A stretch of DNA of 64,000 nt from Eremophila alpestris peregrina (GCA_009792885.1 WMCF01000015.1:6911854-6975853); one strand, 5' to 3'; shown: positions 41,295 through 53,731, numbered from the stretch's first letter. Made by a program: numbers and translations. The notes: generated from the sequence alone by a model not told the origin.

Positions 41295-41477
41295 ACTGTC
41301 AGGAGCCAGCCACTCCTTGCCACCCCACTGTGACATGGATTCCTGTAGCTCCGAGGAATTCTACCAGGCTGTTCACCACGCGGAGCAAACCTTCAGGAAA
41401 ATGGAGAGCTACCTGAAGCAGCAGCAGCTCTGTGACGTTATCCTGATTGCTGGGGATCGCAAGATACCTGCACATAG
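41295..41477 (+). CDS. KLHL1: KLHL1 coding exon (first in window; probably exon 2): linker and start of BTB domain
   Basis: This internal exon encodes the end of the N-terminal linker and the start of the BTB/POZ domain of a Kelch-like protein. It is 183 nt. It starts after 'tttacag', where its first base completes an Arg codon, and ends at 'ATAG|gtagga', two bases into the next Arg codon. The frame holds EEFYQAVHHAEQTFRKMESY, then the first BTB strand motif LCDVILIAG and the IPAHR motif. From family knowledge, KLHL1 is an actin-binding BTB-Kelch protein of neurons that modulates voltage-gated calcium channels, and its BTB domain mediates dimerisation. The SEEFYQAVHHAEQ stretch and the QQQLCDVILI context fit KLHL1; KLHL4 and KLHL5 carry different residues here, such as KEKQLCDVLLIAG. 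The first 16 or so residues before SSEEF are the least like the mammalian protein as I recall it. Exon 1 is not in the window. Confidence 0.93.
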
Positions 41478-42584
41478 GTAGGAGATAGGCATAAAATATT
41501 GAAATCACAGAAGTAAATGTTTTGGGATGTGTATTTCTTAGAACAGTGTTTCCTTTTGCCTGTTATGATTCTTTCATTTTGCTTTAAGCACAAGTGGCTG
41601 AAAAAGGTAGGTTTGAAGGTTGGGTCTTTGAAGGTAAGAGTTTTTTGTACAGATTTCAAAAGTTCAAGTAGCACTCAACTAGCAAACTGATGGTGAGTGT
41701 GACTAACAATTCTCCCTGCTGTGATGCTATTCTTATGTGAAGAGAGTGGAAATTTCTGAAATGGGATTCTATGTAGCTACACTGAACACAACATCATTTC
41801 TATCTTATCCCCTTCAGGAGGATCCTGATCCTCTGAAAATTCTGTTGTACAGAGTTTCTCAGACAGTTTTACTGAACACTTTTTTCCTATGACCTGTGCC
41901 TTTCAATGAACTAAAAAATTTCTTATTTACTTTTAATTATAATTTTTTGGATGAAAGTTGTTATTACATTATAATGTCTAAAATTCTGTAAGATTGTCTG
42001 GTATTTGTGAAACTATACTTGGTTTGGATAACAATTAGAGCTTAAAATAGTTACTCTTCATTTAGATTTTGGTCTCAGAAATAGGTTTTAACTTAATGCA
42101 TGAAAATAAATATATGATCTTAGAGTTTAGATTAAAATACAGAGAATAATTCAGAATTTTCAGGTGAACAAGTATTTTTGCATCTGAACTCTGCAAAAGG
42201 CTGCAAACCAAGGGTAATCTATTTCCTGATTGTGTCCTGATTTCTCTGGTGAGATACTAAATTCAGAGCAGGATTATGGTTCCCCAGCAGGAACTCAGAA
42301 AAACAGCCAGTGCATTTCTGAAACTCATAGATTAACTTCCTGATGCAGAGGAATACTCTAGTGGCATCTTGGCAGCTTGTACCTTACAAACTTCCTTTTG
42401 CCCTGAGTGAATATGGACACAGAGACGATTCCTGTTAAACAAAGATGCTGCATAGTCTATATTCCAACTCCTATAACAGTAAGTAAAAGAAAAAAAGATG
42501 CAACAGTCAATACTGTAGAGCCAAAGTTATTGTCCAAATGCTGAGAAGTAAAACCAGACAGAACCTTCATTAAAATATTTAAAT

Positions 42585-42595
42585 GGGGGGGGGGG
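42585..42595. repeat. 11-base G homopolymer
   Basis: Eleven consecutive G residues lie in AT-rich intron. It is a possible sequencing or polymorphism hotspot. Confidence 0.8.
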
Positions 42596-43335
42596 TAATT
42601 AGTTTATTTCAGTTCCCCTACTATTTTTAATACAGCTGTTTATATTTGGATGCACACCTTTTAGTAGTCAATTTAATTTCGCATTTGTCATTTCAATTCT
42701 ACAGTATATATAAATCCTTCCTGAGCTGGAAGCATGCCCTAACAAGAAGACTAACCATGAAATAATACCCATAATCTTATTTAGATTTTCGAATAAACCT
42801 TTGGACACCTCTACATGTAATTTTCTACTTCTCTGTGGTCTGCTGTCAAAAGTCCAAATCTCAAATAACTGGAAAAATTTTAATAGTGTTTATTCTATAT
42901 TGGTTTAGACAAGTGTATCTGGACAAGCACAGTGAGCTGCTTATTTTACTGTAGTCATTGCAATCCTAGAAATTGCAGATTCAACTCTCCCTGCTCAAAG
43001 CAGGGTCAGCTACAAGGTTAGACCATTGGGGTTATACCCAGTGAGTTTTTAAATGTAATCTCTTGTTACCTTGTTCTAGTTTTTATTATCCTCACTGTTT
43101 TTAGTGATCAAGGATGTGTCATCCAGACAAATTTGCTCCGTGATCTTGATGAAGCAAACAAGTCTGTAAGGTGCCTACATCTTTCTTCTTAGGGATTGAC
43201 ATGGAAATAAACTTTTCCAGTCTTTGGAAATCTCCTGCAATTATCACGGTCTATTAGATAGGACAGAGTGGCCTTTTGGTAACATTGTAGAGCTTTGTCC
43301 AGTATTACACCTTAAGCTTGTCTTCAAAACCCACC

Positions 43336-43412
43336 ATACTAAAAAACCAAAACCAAAAAGAAAAAAAAATAAACCAAAAAAACCCACCAAAAACCAAAAC
43401 AAACCCCCAAAA
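43336..43412. repeat. A/C-rich low-complexity tract
   Basis: Irregular AAAAC, AAACC and poly(A) units run for about 75 bases. The Lys/Pro-rich and Phe/Gly-rich frames on the two strands here are artefacts of composition. Confidence 0.75.
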
Positions 43413-44148
43413 CTGAGCCAAATAAAGCTTTTTTGAGCAGTACACAAAATCTGTCAAAAGTTTTGCATTTGCTTCCAAGGTATTTACAGAAACCCTTCTT
43501 TACTATCAAATCCTTTGCTGTCTTCATCTGCACCTGTCCTTTGGGCCTCTCTAATTCCTTTTTTTCCTTTACATTGACTCATCCCACCTCATTCATCTCT
43601 GCTTTCATTTTCCATGTACTCTTGTTGTGCATTTGAGAAGTCAATATTGTTCAGAACTGTAGTGACATGATCAGAGCACCAGTCGTTTCCAAGGTAAATG
43701 AAAATCGTTAACAAAGCAATAATTGCATGGGTCAACATAAAATTAAGAATATGTGTTTGCCATCAATGATTTGCTTTTTTTTGAGTGAAGGCAGTTTACA
43801 TGAATTGCACTGGTTTTAGATACTGTGCTTGAAATGCTGTATTCTAGAGCTCCTGAAGAAACATCAAAAATACTGAGAAGAAAAGAGCTAAAGTCACTGC
43901 AAATGATAGATAGACCTTAATGTTTTCTCTGGAGAGTTCATTAAAACTTCCATCTAGGACTGCATAAATGTTAGAGCATCTCTAAACTCAGACTATAGTT
44001 TAAGACATTTTAATTAGTAATTCTGCACAAAACAATACAGGAACTCTGCTCTGAAGGGAAAGAAAAGAAGAACAAATGTGATATAAAGCTAAAATTCACC
44101 TACCCCTATCCAATTAAAACAAAACACTCCCGTAAAACAGAGACCAGA

Positions 44149-44200
44149 TTCAATAAAACAGAAAATTCAATAAAACAGAAAATTCAATAAAACCAGAAAA
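44149..44200 (+). repeat. Three-copy 17-bp tandem repeat
   Basis: The unit 'ttcaataaaacagaaaa' occurs at 44149-44165, 44166-44182 and 44183-44200; the last copy has one extra C. Each unit contains AATAAA. It is a minisatellite-scale tandem duplication within intron 2. Confidence 0.9.
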
Positions 44201-45139
44201 TACAAAAAAGATGTAGAAGAGAAGTTAGATCCTCAGCTTACAGCTCTGCCTTTCATTGCACTTGTTGAGAAACCAAGAAATCTAATTTTGTTGTTGCTAT
44301 AATATATAATAAATATAATATAACTATATATATGTTACAATATAGTCGAGTGTATAATGAGAAATCCAACTTTTTATTTCCTGTTTTCTCTTAATATAAA
44401 AAAAAAACCATAAATTTTTTTTCCTTACAAAACTCAAGAAAAGGATCATGGGGGACTCTTACTGCAGCAGAAAAGGTAGTACAGAACTATTGGAAAATTA
44501 CTAATAACATATAAAACAAATAAATACTTTAGTAAGTTTATCCAAATTTTTTTACAAGTATTTGAATGGCATGTGAAGACAAAATAATAAAACTCCTTCA
44601 ACAAAATGCAGTTAGCATTGTCTGTTTCAGTGCTCTGAGGTAACAACTTTTTCAATGCATTTTGAGTGCTACTATAGAGAGACAAAGTTTAAAAAAATAG
44701 TATTAGTAAGATGAGGAAAAATTAATGGAGAATGTTTAGCTGAAAGGCAAGATGAAAGAATAAAGAACCATGCAGAAAAGAAAGGAGAACCAGGCAGAGA
44801 AGGAAGGAAAGTCTAGAAGCAGGGAGTGAAAGAAGAAAATTCACATTATATAGTCTGAAGACTTGTTTTCTGGCACTAGTCAGTAACAGATACACGTGGA
44901 AAACACAGAGTAAAAGCACTACAGCAGCCTTATGTTATTCTCAGATATCTGCAAGGTTTGAGGAACTCCCCATATCAAACATTGCATCTGAACAGAGTTG
45001 TTTAACACAACCCACTATCTGTGACTTTAAAAACAATTGATTCAAGTGATATGGTTGGGAAAGAACAACAGCAAAAATTCCTGCTGCCAGAGGAGCAGCA
45101 ATTCAATGTAGATAAGCTTTTAATATTAATCTTGATTGA

Positions 45140-45705
45140 TAATGTTGATATGGGGGTTTGGGTTGCTGACAAGTTAAATATGAGTCAGCAGTGCCCTGGC
45201 AGCAAAGGGTGACCCATGCCCTGGGGTGCACCAGGCACAGTATCACCAGCCCATCACGGGGTGATTGACCCTCTCTGCTCTGTGCTGCTACAGCCTCACC
45301 TTGAGTCTTGTGTGCAGTTTTGGGAGCCACAATATAAGGACATTACATTGTTGGAGTGTGTCCAGAGCAGGGCATCCAAGGTGGTGAAAGGTTTTGAAGG
45401 AAAAATGTGCAAGGAGAGCAGCTGAGGTCACTGGGCTTGTTCATCCTATGGAAAAGAAGGCTGAAGGATGACCTCATCACAGTCTACAGCTTCCTTGAGG
45501 GGAGCAGCAGAGGGGGAGGTGGTGATCTCATCTGTCTGGTGACCAGTGACAGAACCCAAGGAAATTTAATGAAGTCAGAGGAAGTTCAGATTGGATATTA
45601 GAAAAAGATTCTTCAGCAGAGGTTGGTAGGTCTCTCCAACAGGCTTCCCAGGAAAGTGGTAAGAATTCAAGGAGCATCTGATCATGTGCTTAATCACATG
45701 GTTTA
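45140..45705 (+). mobile_element. CR1 LINE fragment (ORF2 C-terminus and 3' UTR), plus orientation
   Basis: The fragment covers the end of the reverse-transcriptase ORF and part of the 3' UTR of a CR1 element. Broken frames show PHLESCVQFWEPQYKDITLL, then ECVQSRASKVVKGFE, and later GLFILWKRRLKDDLITVYSF and VTSDRTQGN. These are CR1 ORF2 C-terminal motifs (consensus-like forms PHLEYC, LGLFSLEKRRLRGDLI, SDRTRGN). The 3' UTR signature 'cttcagcagaggttggtagg' and 'tcccaggaaagtggt' follows. Frameshifts and substitutions show it is a dead copy, and the terminal 'gattctatgatt' repeats are missing. It lies tail-to-tail with the CR1 at 45845-46670. Confidence 0.85.
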
Positions 45706-45844
45706 TTTTTGTTTTAGGAGCCTTAAGGGTACTTCTCCAGCTAGAGATATTTTATTACTGTATTAAACCAGAATACTAATGCTATTACTTTATGGACTGG
45801 AAGAAGGTGCAGTAACTGAAATGAATTTCAAAGGGTGAAAGAAC

Positions 45845-46100
45845 CTACTCTCTTTTACTTTGAAACCATTCCCCCTTTTCCTATCACTACATGACCGTCT
45901 AAAGAGTCCCTCTCCATCTTTCTTGTAGGCTCCTTCAGGAACTGGGAGGCAGCAAATAAGTCTTCCCTAAGTCTTCTCTTTTCTAGGCTGAAAAAGCCAA
46001 ATTCCCTCAATCTTTCCCGGTGGGCAAGGTGCTCCACCCCTCTAATAATTTTGGTGGCACTGGACTCGCTCAAACAGGTTGATGTCCTTTCTGTGCTGTG
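45845..46100 (-). mobile_element. CR1 LINE fragment, minus orientation, 3' portion
   Basis: On the minus strand the frame reads ATKIIRGVEHLAHRERLREF, then GFFSLEKRRLREDLFAASQF, which are CR1 ORF2 C-terminal motifs. The copy is the 3' half of an element whose upstream half lies at 46335-46670, with about 235 bases of unrelated AT-rich DNA between. The frame is not intact, so it is inert. Confidence 0.85.
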
Positions 46101-46334
46101 AATTATACCACTATTAACTGAATGTGAAATTTTATTCATTTCAGAACTCAGACCTTAAAATTGAAGCTTTTTAAAATAAATAATACTTATGAATGCATAC
46201 ATATGAGTCTATAGATATATATATATATGCATACTTTCACAATGCCATCTGTCAAAAGGTAAATGAAAATTTAAATGTACTGTGAAAAAATTCTAAATAT
46301 TACCATTTCTTCCACAGAATCTTTGTAAATGGAA
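46101..46334. other. AT-rich insertion splitting a CR1 copy
   Basis: CR1 similarity stops near 'tttctgtgctgtg' and resumes near 'cagtactccaggtggggtct'; in CR1 these words are almost adjacent. The intervening 235 or so bases are AT-rich, contain a (TA)n tract at 46216-46232 and match nothing I know. It could be a small non-autonomous element or a replacement of CR1 sequence. I see no clear terminal inverted repeat or target duplication. Confidence 0.55.
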
Positions 46335-46670
46335 GCTGTTCTTATGCAGTACTCCAGGTGGGGTCTAATCAAAGCAGAATAGAGGGGCAGAATCCCCTCC
46401 CTTACCCTACTGGTCAGCACTGTTTTGATGCAGGCCAGGACACGTTTGGCTTTCTGGGCTGTGGGTGCCCATGGGGTGCACATGTCCAGCCCCTCATCCA
46501 GAAGCATCACCAAGACTGTCTCACAGAGCTGCTCTCTATCCATTCATTCCTCAGCCTGGATTGATACTAGGGGTTGCCCTAACCCAGGTGCAGCACCTTG
46601 CACCTGGTCATGTTAAATCTCATTAGTTTCTCATGGACACAGTTCTTGAGAATATTCAGCTCCTATGTGT
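46335..46670 (-). mobile_element. CR1 LINE fragment, minus orientation, 5' portion
   Basis: On the minus strand the frame reads AQKAKRVLACIKTVLTSRVR, then EGILPLYSALIRPHLEYCI, a typical CR1 reverse-transcriptase C-terminal region. The + strand words 'tactccaggtggggtctaat' and 'cttgcacctggtcatgttaa' match the reverse CR1 consensus as I know it. It belongs with 45845-46100 as one 5'-truncated insertion. Confidence 0.87.
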
Positions 46671-49600
46671 ACTAGGGTAATATACGTGGAGAAAAAATAG
46701 TGTCTTGCCTGTAAGTTTGCAGTCCAAGTAATATCTGGTATTCTACTCAGTTGGCACTAAAATATTGTAAGAGTTTTCTTAAAGATGTTAAGTGATCAAG
46801 GTTTTTTTGCTTCTTTTAATGAATAAATGCACCATGAGGCAATTCTCGGTCAAAGGTTGAAATGAAAACAGTTGTGAAAATTGCAAAGAAATATTCTATA
46901 ATAATTTAAGATAAAATCTGACATCCTGGGAAAAAAGATCACAACTCTAATCAATCATATGGGTTACTGATAAAAAGAACCAGAAATTTATCAGGCTGAA
47001 ATTGATTGTAAAGGGAAAGAAGTCCCTTAATCTGGAGAAAACCTTTCTGGGTTCACAAACTCATTTTAAGCCATGAGTTACCTGCTATGAGTCTCAAGGA
47101 TGAAAGAATTTATTATGTATTCTCACTGCCAGATCAGAAGTTGAAAAAGGTGACATCCTCAGCCACCTGACCCTTCTTGATTAATGGGTCAACATGCCTT
47201 TAAACCAAGATTTAGGGCTGTTTGGAGTCTTCTGATCTACAAAAAGCAGCAGATCATTACAAATTAATTGATCTCATTTATTTCTCACTTTGATCTTCCA
47301 TCTCAACCCTGGAACACAATAAAGATTTACAAAAGGTGTCACCTTTCAGAATTAAGTGTAATTTACAAGTTTCTCTCACTTCAGTTCAACTTGCAGAGCA
47401 CTTCCCAAGATAAAAGTTCACATCTTGAAATCAGTTAACTTTTTTTGGTTGTAATAAGTTGATGAAACAGCTGATTCAGTATTTCTGTTAACTATTGATT
47501 AACATGAGATACTTTAAAAAAAATCTGGTTTTTTATCACTCTTTTCAAAAGGTTATTTTGCTTCTATAGGTGAGCTGCTACATCACAGAACCCTTCTGCT
47601 CATTTAAGCCATCTTCTTTGATATTTGGTACAAACCAGTAGGGATAAATGTCCAAGAAAAATGGGTAATGCTGAGCACCTGACATGTGTCTTATTTATTT
47701 TTCTTTTTTTTCCACTTTGGATTGGCTCTTGTTTGTTCCTGTAGACTAAATGCTCCTTTGCAGCTGAAATCCATTAGATAACTTCTTTAACTTTATTCAC
47801 CTAAACTGTGGAAAATCATGTATTTTTACAGAAGTTTGTGAAAGAGATTTAATTCTTTCTGTTATTTATTTTCTGCCCTCCCTCTGTTGTTTTTTATTTG
47901 TTTGTTTTATATTTGAATGCATATATACAGTAAGATTATATAATAACTAACTAATTTATGCTGAACATAAATTATGTGAATTTTAAATACAGGATATTAC
48001 TGTTTGAAAATATTTCCACTGATCATTAACTGGTGTCTTGAAATTTCTGTTCATTCTTTTCTTTTTTTGGATGCAGCCAAAGGTTTTGGCCAAAACCCTT
48101 GCTTTTGTCAAGTGACCAAATTAAATACCCATAGCTGAATTTAAATGATGGTCAGCAAATCTGAAGCAACAGCTAATGCAAATTGGTCTCAAATGAAAAC
48201 CTCAATCACATACCTAAATGACATCTCTGCTATCTTTGAGAATTCTTATCTCATAGAAAGTCATCAGTATTTATGCTATTTTTCTTTTCTGTGATTTTTG
48301 TGATGCTTCTATTAAAGCATCTATGAACAATAAAGTCACTTATTTTAAGTGGTCAGATAAAGTGTTAGAAGAAGATTTACAAAGATAATAATATTTAAAT
48401 AAGGTAAAAATAGAATAAATAAACAAATGTAGAAGTAAATGTTCCTCCATGCCGAAAAAACAGTAAATTAGGATTTTTTTGGTGGCAGTATCAAAGTCTA
48501 TTTCTAAGTTCATCTTTTTGTAGTAATCCACTGTCTTTTAGTCATTACATAAATACAAATGTGAACTATTTATGAATTAGGATGTTTACTTCTAAAATTC
48601 ATGATTACTGGAGTTGAGCACAACATGAAAAGTGATGCTATACCTATTTAGTCATTTCCCATCATTAGACACAAAGTTATGTCTTCAAGCTGCTCTACTT
48701 GCTGGTAAAATACAGCAGCTTAAAGCACTGTAAAATTATGAAGCCAATTCAGGCTGTCATATTTTACTTAGCTGTTGGGGTGAGCTAAGAGAGCAAAGGC
48801 AATCAATTATTATGGTGACTGATAAGAATTAACTTGTTTATCTTTGCTATTTTTTTCAATAATTTGCCCTGAACAAACTAGCTAACAATATACAAAGGCT
48901 AATTGTTTTCATCTTGGTTTCCAAGTTCCCCTGTGGTGATTGTTGTGTCTTTTATTGATATATTTATATATCATGTTTTCAAATTAATCCAGAAATGTGA
49001 CCATCTTTATGGAAGCACATGGTACACTATTTTTAGTTGTACCACATTTCTATTTCAAGATTATCTGTGAATATTCAGTCCTAACAAGATTTCACTGTGG
49101 ATGGTATTTGGAAGAATGCCTTAACTTAAAGCCCCAATAATTACAGTCATACCTGATACTTGCTGTGGTGTTGATTATCTAGATCAGGTTCCTAAACAGC
49201 AAGTTATGCATATTTTGTAGGTATTTTCAAATTATTTTCCTTGGACATGTTTATTAACAAGACTATTGTATTACACAGTGATTTTATTACTTATTTCTAG
49301 TGAGTAGCATGTTAAGCTACTAACAGTTTAGTGAAAGGTTTATAGATTGTCTAAAGTCACATGCCATTATTAAAGTTTATAACAAATAAGCCTTTAAGAA
49401 CAAAGAAGAGTACCTCTGCTGTATGGAATGCCTGTCATTATTAAGTTGTCTTTGGTACCGAGAGATTATCTTGTTAACAGTTGGGACATCTGCATGATTG
49501 GAAGATTATCAAAAGACTGAGTGCTAATTTCTATGTCTCTTTTATAGTCATACGCTAAAGCACTGTTTGGTCCATATCACAGGAGGCAAAACTAAATTAG

Positions 49601-49765
49601 AATTAAATGTCATTCTGTGTTTTGCTGCCAATATGCATTAATAATATAGTCCTCCTAATAATTTTTAATTATAATGAAAATAATTTTTAAAGAAGTTTAT
49701 AAGTATGTGAAATTTCTAATACTTATATCTAAACAAATTACACCAGATTCTAACTATTTTTGCAG

Positions 49766-49902
49766 ACTTGTCCTCAGCTCTGTCTCTGACTACTTTGCTG
49801 CCATGTTTACAAGTGATGTTTGTGAAGCCAAGCAGGAAGAGATCAAAATGGAAGGCATAGACCCCAATGCACTGTGGGACCTGGTTCAGTTTGCATATAC
49901 AG
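49766..49902 (+). CDS. KLHL1: KLHL1 coding exon (second in window; probably exon 3): core of BTB domain
   Basis: This internal exon of 137 nt encodes the central BTB/POZ helices. The acceptor is 'tttttgcag|A'; that first A completes the Arg codon left open by the upstream exon. The donor is 'ACAG|gtattg', leaving the first base of a Gly codon. The 45 complete codons include [14 protein letters not shown], then [19 protein letters not shown] and WDLVQFAYT. These are the hallmark BTB segments that build the dimer interface and the Cullin-3-facing surface in this family. [20 protein letters not shown] separates KLHL1 from KLHL4/KLHL5, which read NDVLEAKQEEV and have NSLVQYAYTG later. A larger open frame overlaps the exon (49674-49991), but its extra ends are intronic: the splice sites and the loss of similarity fix the borders. 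No premature stop or frameshift is present. Confidence 0.95.
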
Positions 49903-52254
49903 GTATTGTGCTGCATGCATTGCATACTTCCTATAAAGGCAGGTGTTATAGTTTTGTTTGCCACATTCCAGTTAGTTGTATTTTTGTTTAAATACTTTTC
50001 TTTTTAGTCTTAATCATACAAAATGTTTATTTACCATCTCTAGGGATGAATTCAGATTGTTATCTGTTATCTCCAAACTGTTCACTACTTTAGACTTGTC
50101 AAGAAAATGATATATTTTTCTTGGTTTTCAAATTCTTCAAAAGAGTGCCTCATACCCACATAATTCAAATTACCCAAGATCACTGAAGGAACAGTTTTAT
50201 TTTTTGAAGAATAATCCTATGTTGCTGTCTTAATCAAACTTCAGTTTAAGTAATTGAATAAAGTTTAAAAATCTGAAAGAAAAAAATAATTTGAAATTTG
50301 GATAAGAAAATGTTTTAAACGGTTTTATTATGAGCTGGATGTTTTCACTTTCATTTCCTTTCATATGCTGGTACTCCATTTTGAAGTGTAAACTTATGAA
50401 TAACTCACAATTCAGAGCTAATAACTCAAAGCTCTCTTCAGAATAGTTTTTACATTTTAATGCATTATAGATTTGGGATTTATCCTTCTTAAGCAATTTC
50501 TTATGCACATTATAACTGAAGTACATTAATCTGAAATAAAGAATATTAATGTTACAAAATAAGGTAATTAAAAATGTAAATGCCTATAAGATTTGTCTTG
50601 AATCACATAATTATAAAATATATACTATTTTCTGTTTATTTCCTAAAAGACATCCTGATATTGCTTAAATTAACCATATTTTATCATGATGATTCTATCA
50701 TATATTTGATTTAGATTCAATTTTAAATGGATACTCCAAACCCTGCATTTTTAATCTGCTCTAAATGCACATATAATAATTTAATCACAGGTTACTGTTT
50801 GTTTTGATATATTTAATCAGGATATGTTCTGGGTTTTTTATGACATAAAAGCCTTACCAGTTTAATAGAAAACAGAAACAGCAAATAAACATAATTTAAG
50901 CTAAAAATACTCCTTTTGAGAAAAAAATGTTCTAGGAATGTAAGATTGTGATTTATGTAGTACTCTACATGAAAGGGGTACTACTCCCATCAGCTGTGGC
51001 TTTGCCACTCAGGAACGTGCATCATCCAGGGGGTTTCAAGCTAGGGATACATGAAATTCAATAGTTCACATAAAAAAGATAAAATCTGATTCATGGGTGA
51101 ATGAATGGCATAGGAATACTGGGGCAAAATCAAGAATACCTTGGCACAGAACAGCAAAAAGCGTTACTGGTAATGTTAAATCATTTTGTAGAAGGAAGGT
51201 TAAAGAAAGTGAAGGTTAGAGAAGGGCAAGTGTTGTTCCCCTGGAAAGAAAACTATGGGAATCCTCAAGTACTGTATGGTTCTTTTGCCTCAGTTTTCAT
51301 GAAAATTTCACCTGGAAAGATACAAAAGAGTTGTTATTGACAACAAGAGAGAGTATGAAATTATAGATTAAGGAAAGAAGGAGATTCAGAAGAAAGGGGG
51401 GAAAAAAGATAAACATTTTCATGATCAAGTTATATAAGAACTTTATGGTTATCTCTGAGAACTTTGGAGACTGGATGAGGCAACGAAAATACAGAAGAAG
51501 CAAACATGCTCACCAAAAGCATTTAAGATTTTCAGCTCCTAAATGCTCCTTCTCTATGTGTGCAATGTACTCTGTTCATTATATAGGATGTAAAACTTGA
51601 AAATTTCTTTTAGGTGTAAGGTAAATAAGGGCCAGACTTCACAAATGGAAGAAAAGAGAACTCCACAGCTAGTATAATGCACGTTTTCTGATTTGCCTCA
51701 TATGAATTTGAATCTGTAATATTGGTTAATTTAAACAGTCACACAGGCCAAACTGCCTCAGAAATGGCAACATTATGTACTATTGTAACATCATCTTGAA
51801 GAATTAGAAGCTTAAGGTGATAACCAAGATCTCTAATGTCTTTCACTTGCAGTGGTAATACACCATTATTCTTTTTTTCTAACTCAATTTTGAGACCAAA
51901 TAAGACTTTAAAATGTCTTAAGTTTACACTTGCAATTTCACAGATACTTAGTCACAGTAGATGAGTGATGAGAGTTGGGAAACATGAGACAAAATTACGT
52001 GCTAAAGGAGTAAATGCATTGGATGCCATACATCATTCGGGCTTTGATTACTCTGTCTTGCATTTCTCTTCCATCAGGTTCTTTATCCTCACTTATTCTG
52101 ATTTATCCTTATCTATTCTTAGCTTGTGTCTTTATCTCCTGAAGTTCATGTGGCATTGTTTTTTCTCTATTCCTTTTCTCTGCATCAGGTATCTTTGCAG
52201 ACACCTAAATTTCCTAGCTACAGTTATGCTAATAAACTAGACAACACTGGGGAA

Positions 52255-52556
52255 GGTTTGCAGGCAGGTGACGAGTGACAGGACCCAAGGGAAAGGCCTG
52301 CAGCTTTCTCAGGGGAGGTTTAGACTGAATATTACAAAAAAATTCTTCACTCAGAGGAGATTGGGCACTGGGAGAGGCTCCCCAAGGAAGTGGTCACTGC
52401 ATCAAGACTGACAGAGTTTAAAAATCATTTGGACAGTGCACTCAGGCACATGGTGTGACTCTTGGGGGTGGTCTTATGCAGGGCTTAGAGCTGAACTCAA
52501 TGATCCTTGCGGGTCCCTTCCAACTCAGCTTATTCTGTGACTCTGTGATTCTGTAT
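52255..52556 (+). mobile_element. CR1 LINE 3' UTR with intact terminus, plus orientation
   Basis: The order 'gacgagtgacaggacccaag', 'ttctcaggggaggtttagac', 'ggctccccaaggaagtggtc', 'gaactcaatgatccttgcgg', 'gtcccttccaactcagctta' and terminal 'ctctgtgattctg' is that of the CR1 3' UTR. The element is 5'-truncated to about 300 bp and keeps its 3' terminal short repeats, as expected from target-primed reverse transcription. Confidence 0.92.
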
Positions 52557-53693
52557 GCAAATAGATTTCTAACTAATTGGCGAGGTAGAATTACCCGGTG
52601 ACCAGCAGAGCATCAAGTCTTGTACAGCCTTGATTAGAGCACTCCTGACTGAGGCACCTGCCAATCTAACAGGAAGACAGAAAATTAGACAACCAAAAGT
52701 TCTGATTTAAAGATAATAAAGGGTGTTGAAGTTTCTGTGAAGATTCAATGTGAATAGAAATGTAATTTTAAAGTTATGTGATTGATGTAGCTATAAAACA
52801 GAATTTGATAAAAGCTGGAAAAATTGGCACGTGTTAAAATATGTACTGTAAAGTCTATGTTAGGTCAGTCTTGGGGTTGTTTTGGACATCTTTTGGGATT
52901 TTTAAAAAATATATTTAACTTATTTGTTTGCAAACGAATTAATAAGGTAGTGACTACATATTGTTTTATCTGAAATAAGCACAACATTTTCCATGAAATA
53001 GATGACATTATAATGTAATTAAATTTGTATAGTTTAAATTGTGTAGATGATGTAAATTTATTAGAAAAACACTCCATTAAAATTATATGCTTCTTGTTCT
53101 ATACATAGGGTCACAAGGATAGATTACCACTCTTTTTTGTGAAGGATATATTTGACTAGCAAAAAAATATGTGACTTCATTAATCTATCTACACTTTGCT
53201 GCATTTTGTTGGTTTATTCAAATAGACAAAGTACGTTTTGTCTGTGATATAGGAGAGATGTAAGTTAATCGGAAACAAATCTTCCTCTTTTGCATATCTG
53301 CTCCTTGTGAGCCAACTGAGGAAATATGAAGCCAACACTTAGGTGCAATGGCTATGCAGAATGTTTCATTTTTCATGCAGCAGGATGACTGATAGCAAAA
53401 AATTCTGAGATTGAGATCTCAGTGCCCTGGGATAGATGGATATGTAATCTCTGATCTTTTAAGAATCCAATATAAGCTGTTACACAGAAGAATGTTTCTT
53501 CACCTCATTTTCTTAGGTAATACTTCTATCTTGATCTTAAAACTTGAATTTTCATTATTTTCAATTGTGTTTCAATAGTTCAGAGAAGACTGAAACTATA
53601 GATTGATATTCTGTTGTTTTTCTGCTATTGGTGACTGTGAGAACCCTCCTTTGAAGATACAAAAGAGCTGTGAAGTTGCTATAGATTTCCTAT

Positions 53694-53731
53694 ATCGGGA
53701 AATCTAATTAGCATCGGGATATCTAATTAGC
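53694..53731 (+). repeat. Two-copy 19-bp tandem duplication
   Basis: 'atcgggaaatctaattagc' at 53694-53712 is followed directly by 'atcgggatatctaattagc' at 53713-53731, differing at one base. It looks like a small slippage duplication. Confidence 0.9.

Larger units (their letters stand above)
41478..49765 (+). other. KLHL1: KLHL1 intron 2 (complete, 8288 nt)
   Basis: The intron begins 'gtagga' and ends 'tttttgcag', and it splits an Arg codon after its second base. It holds two CR1 copies at 45.1-46.7 kb, an 11-base G run at 42585-42595, an A/C-rich tract at 43.34-43.41 kb and a small tandem repeat at 44.15-44.20 kb. The remainder is AT-rich sequence with nothing I can name. A 'ctaac' branch-like motif lies about 12 bases before the acceptor, which is unusually close, so another branch point may be used. 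Confidence 0.85.

Noticed and set aside
41295..41303. Alternative acceptor 8 bases downstream (after 'actgtcag')
   Set aside because: It would shift the reading frame by 8 bases and break the phase match with the downstream exons. The upstream acceptor preserves the RLSxxSHS-like alignment with mammalian KLHL1.
41180..41416. 78-residue + strand frame covering exon 2 in another phase
   Set aside because: It is a shadow of the true BTB frame and carries no recognisable motif.
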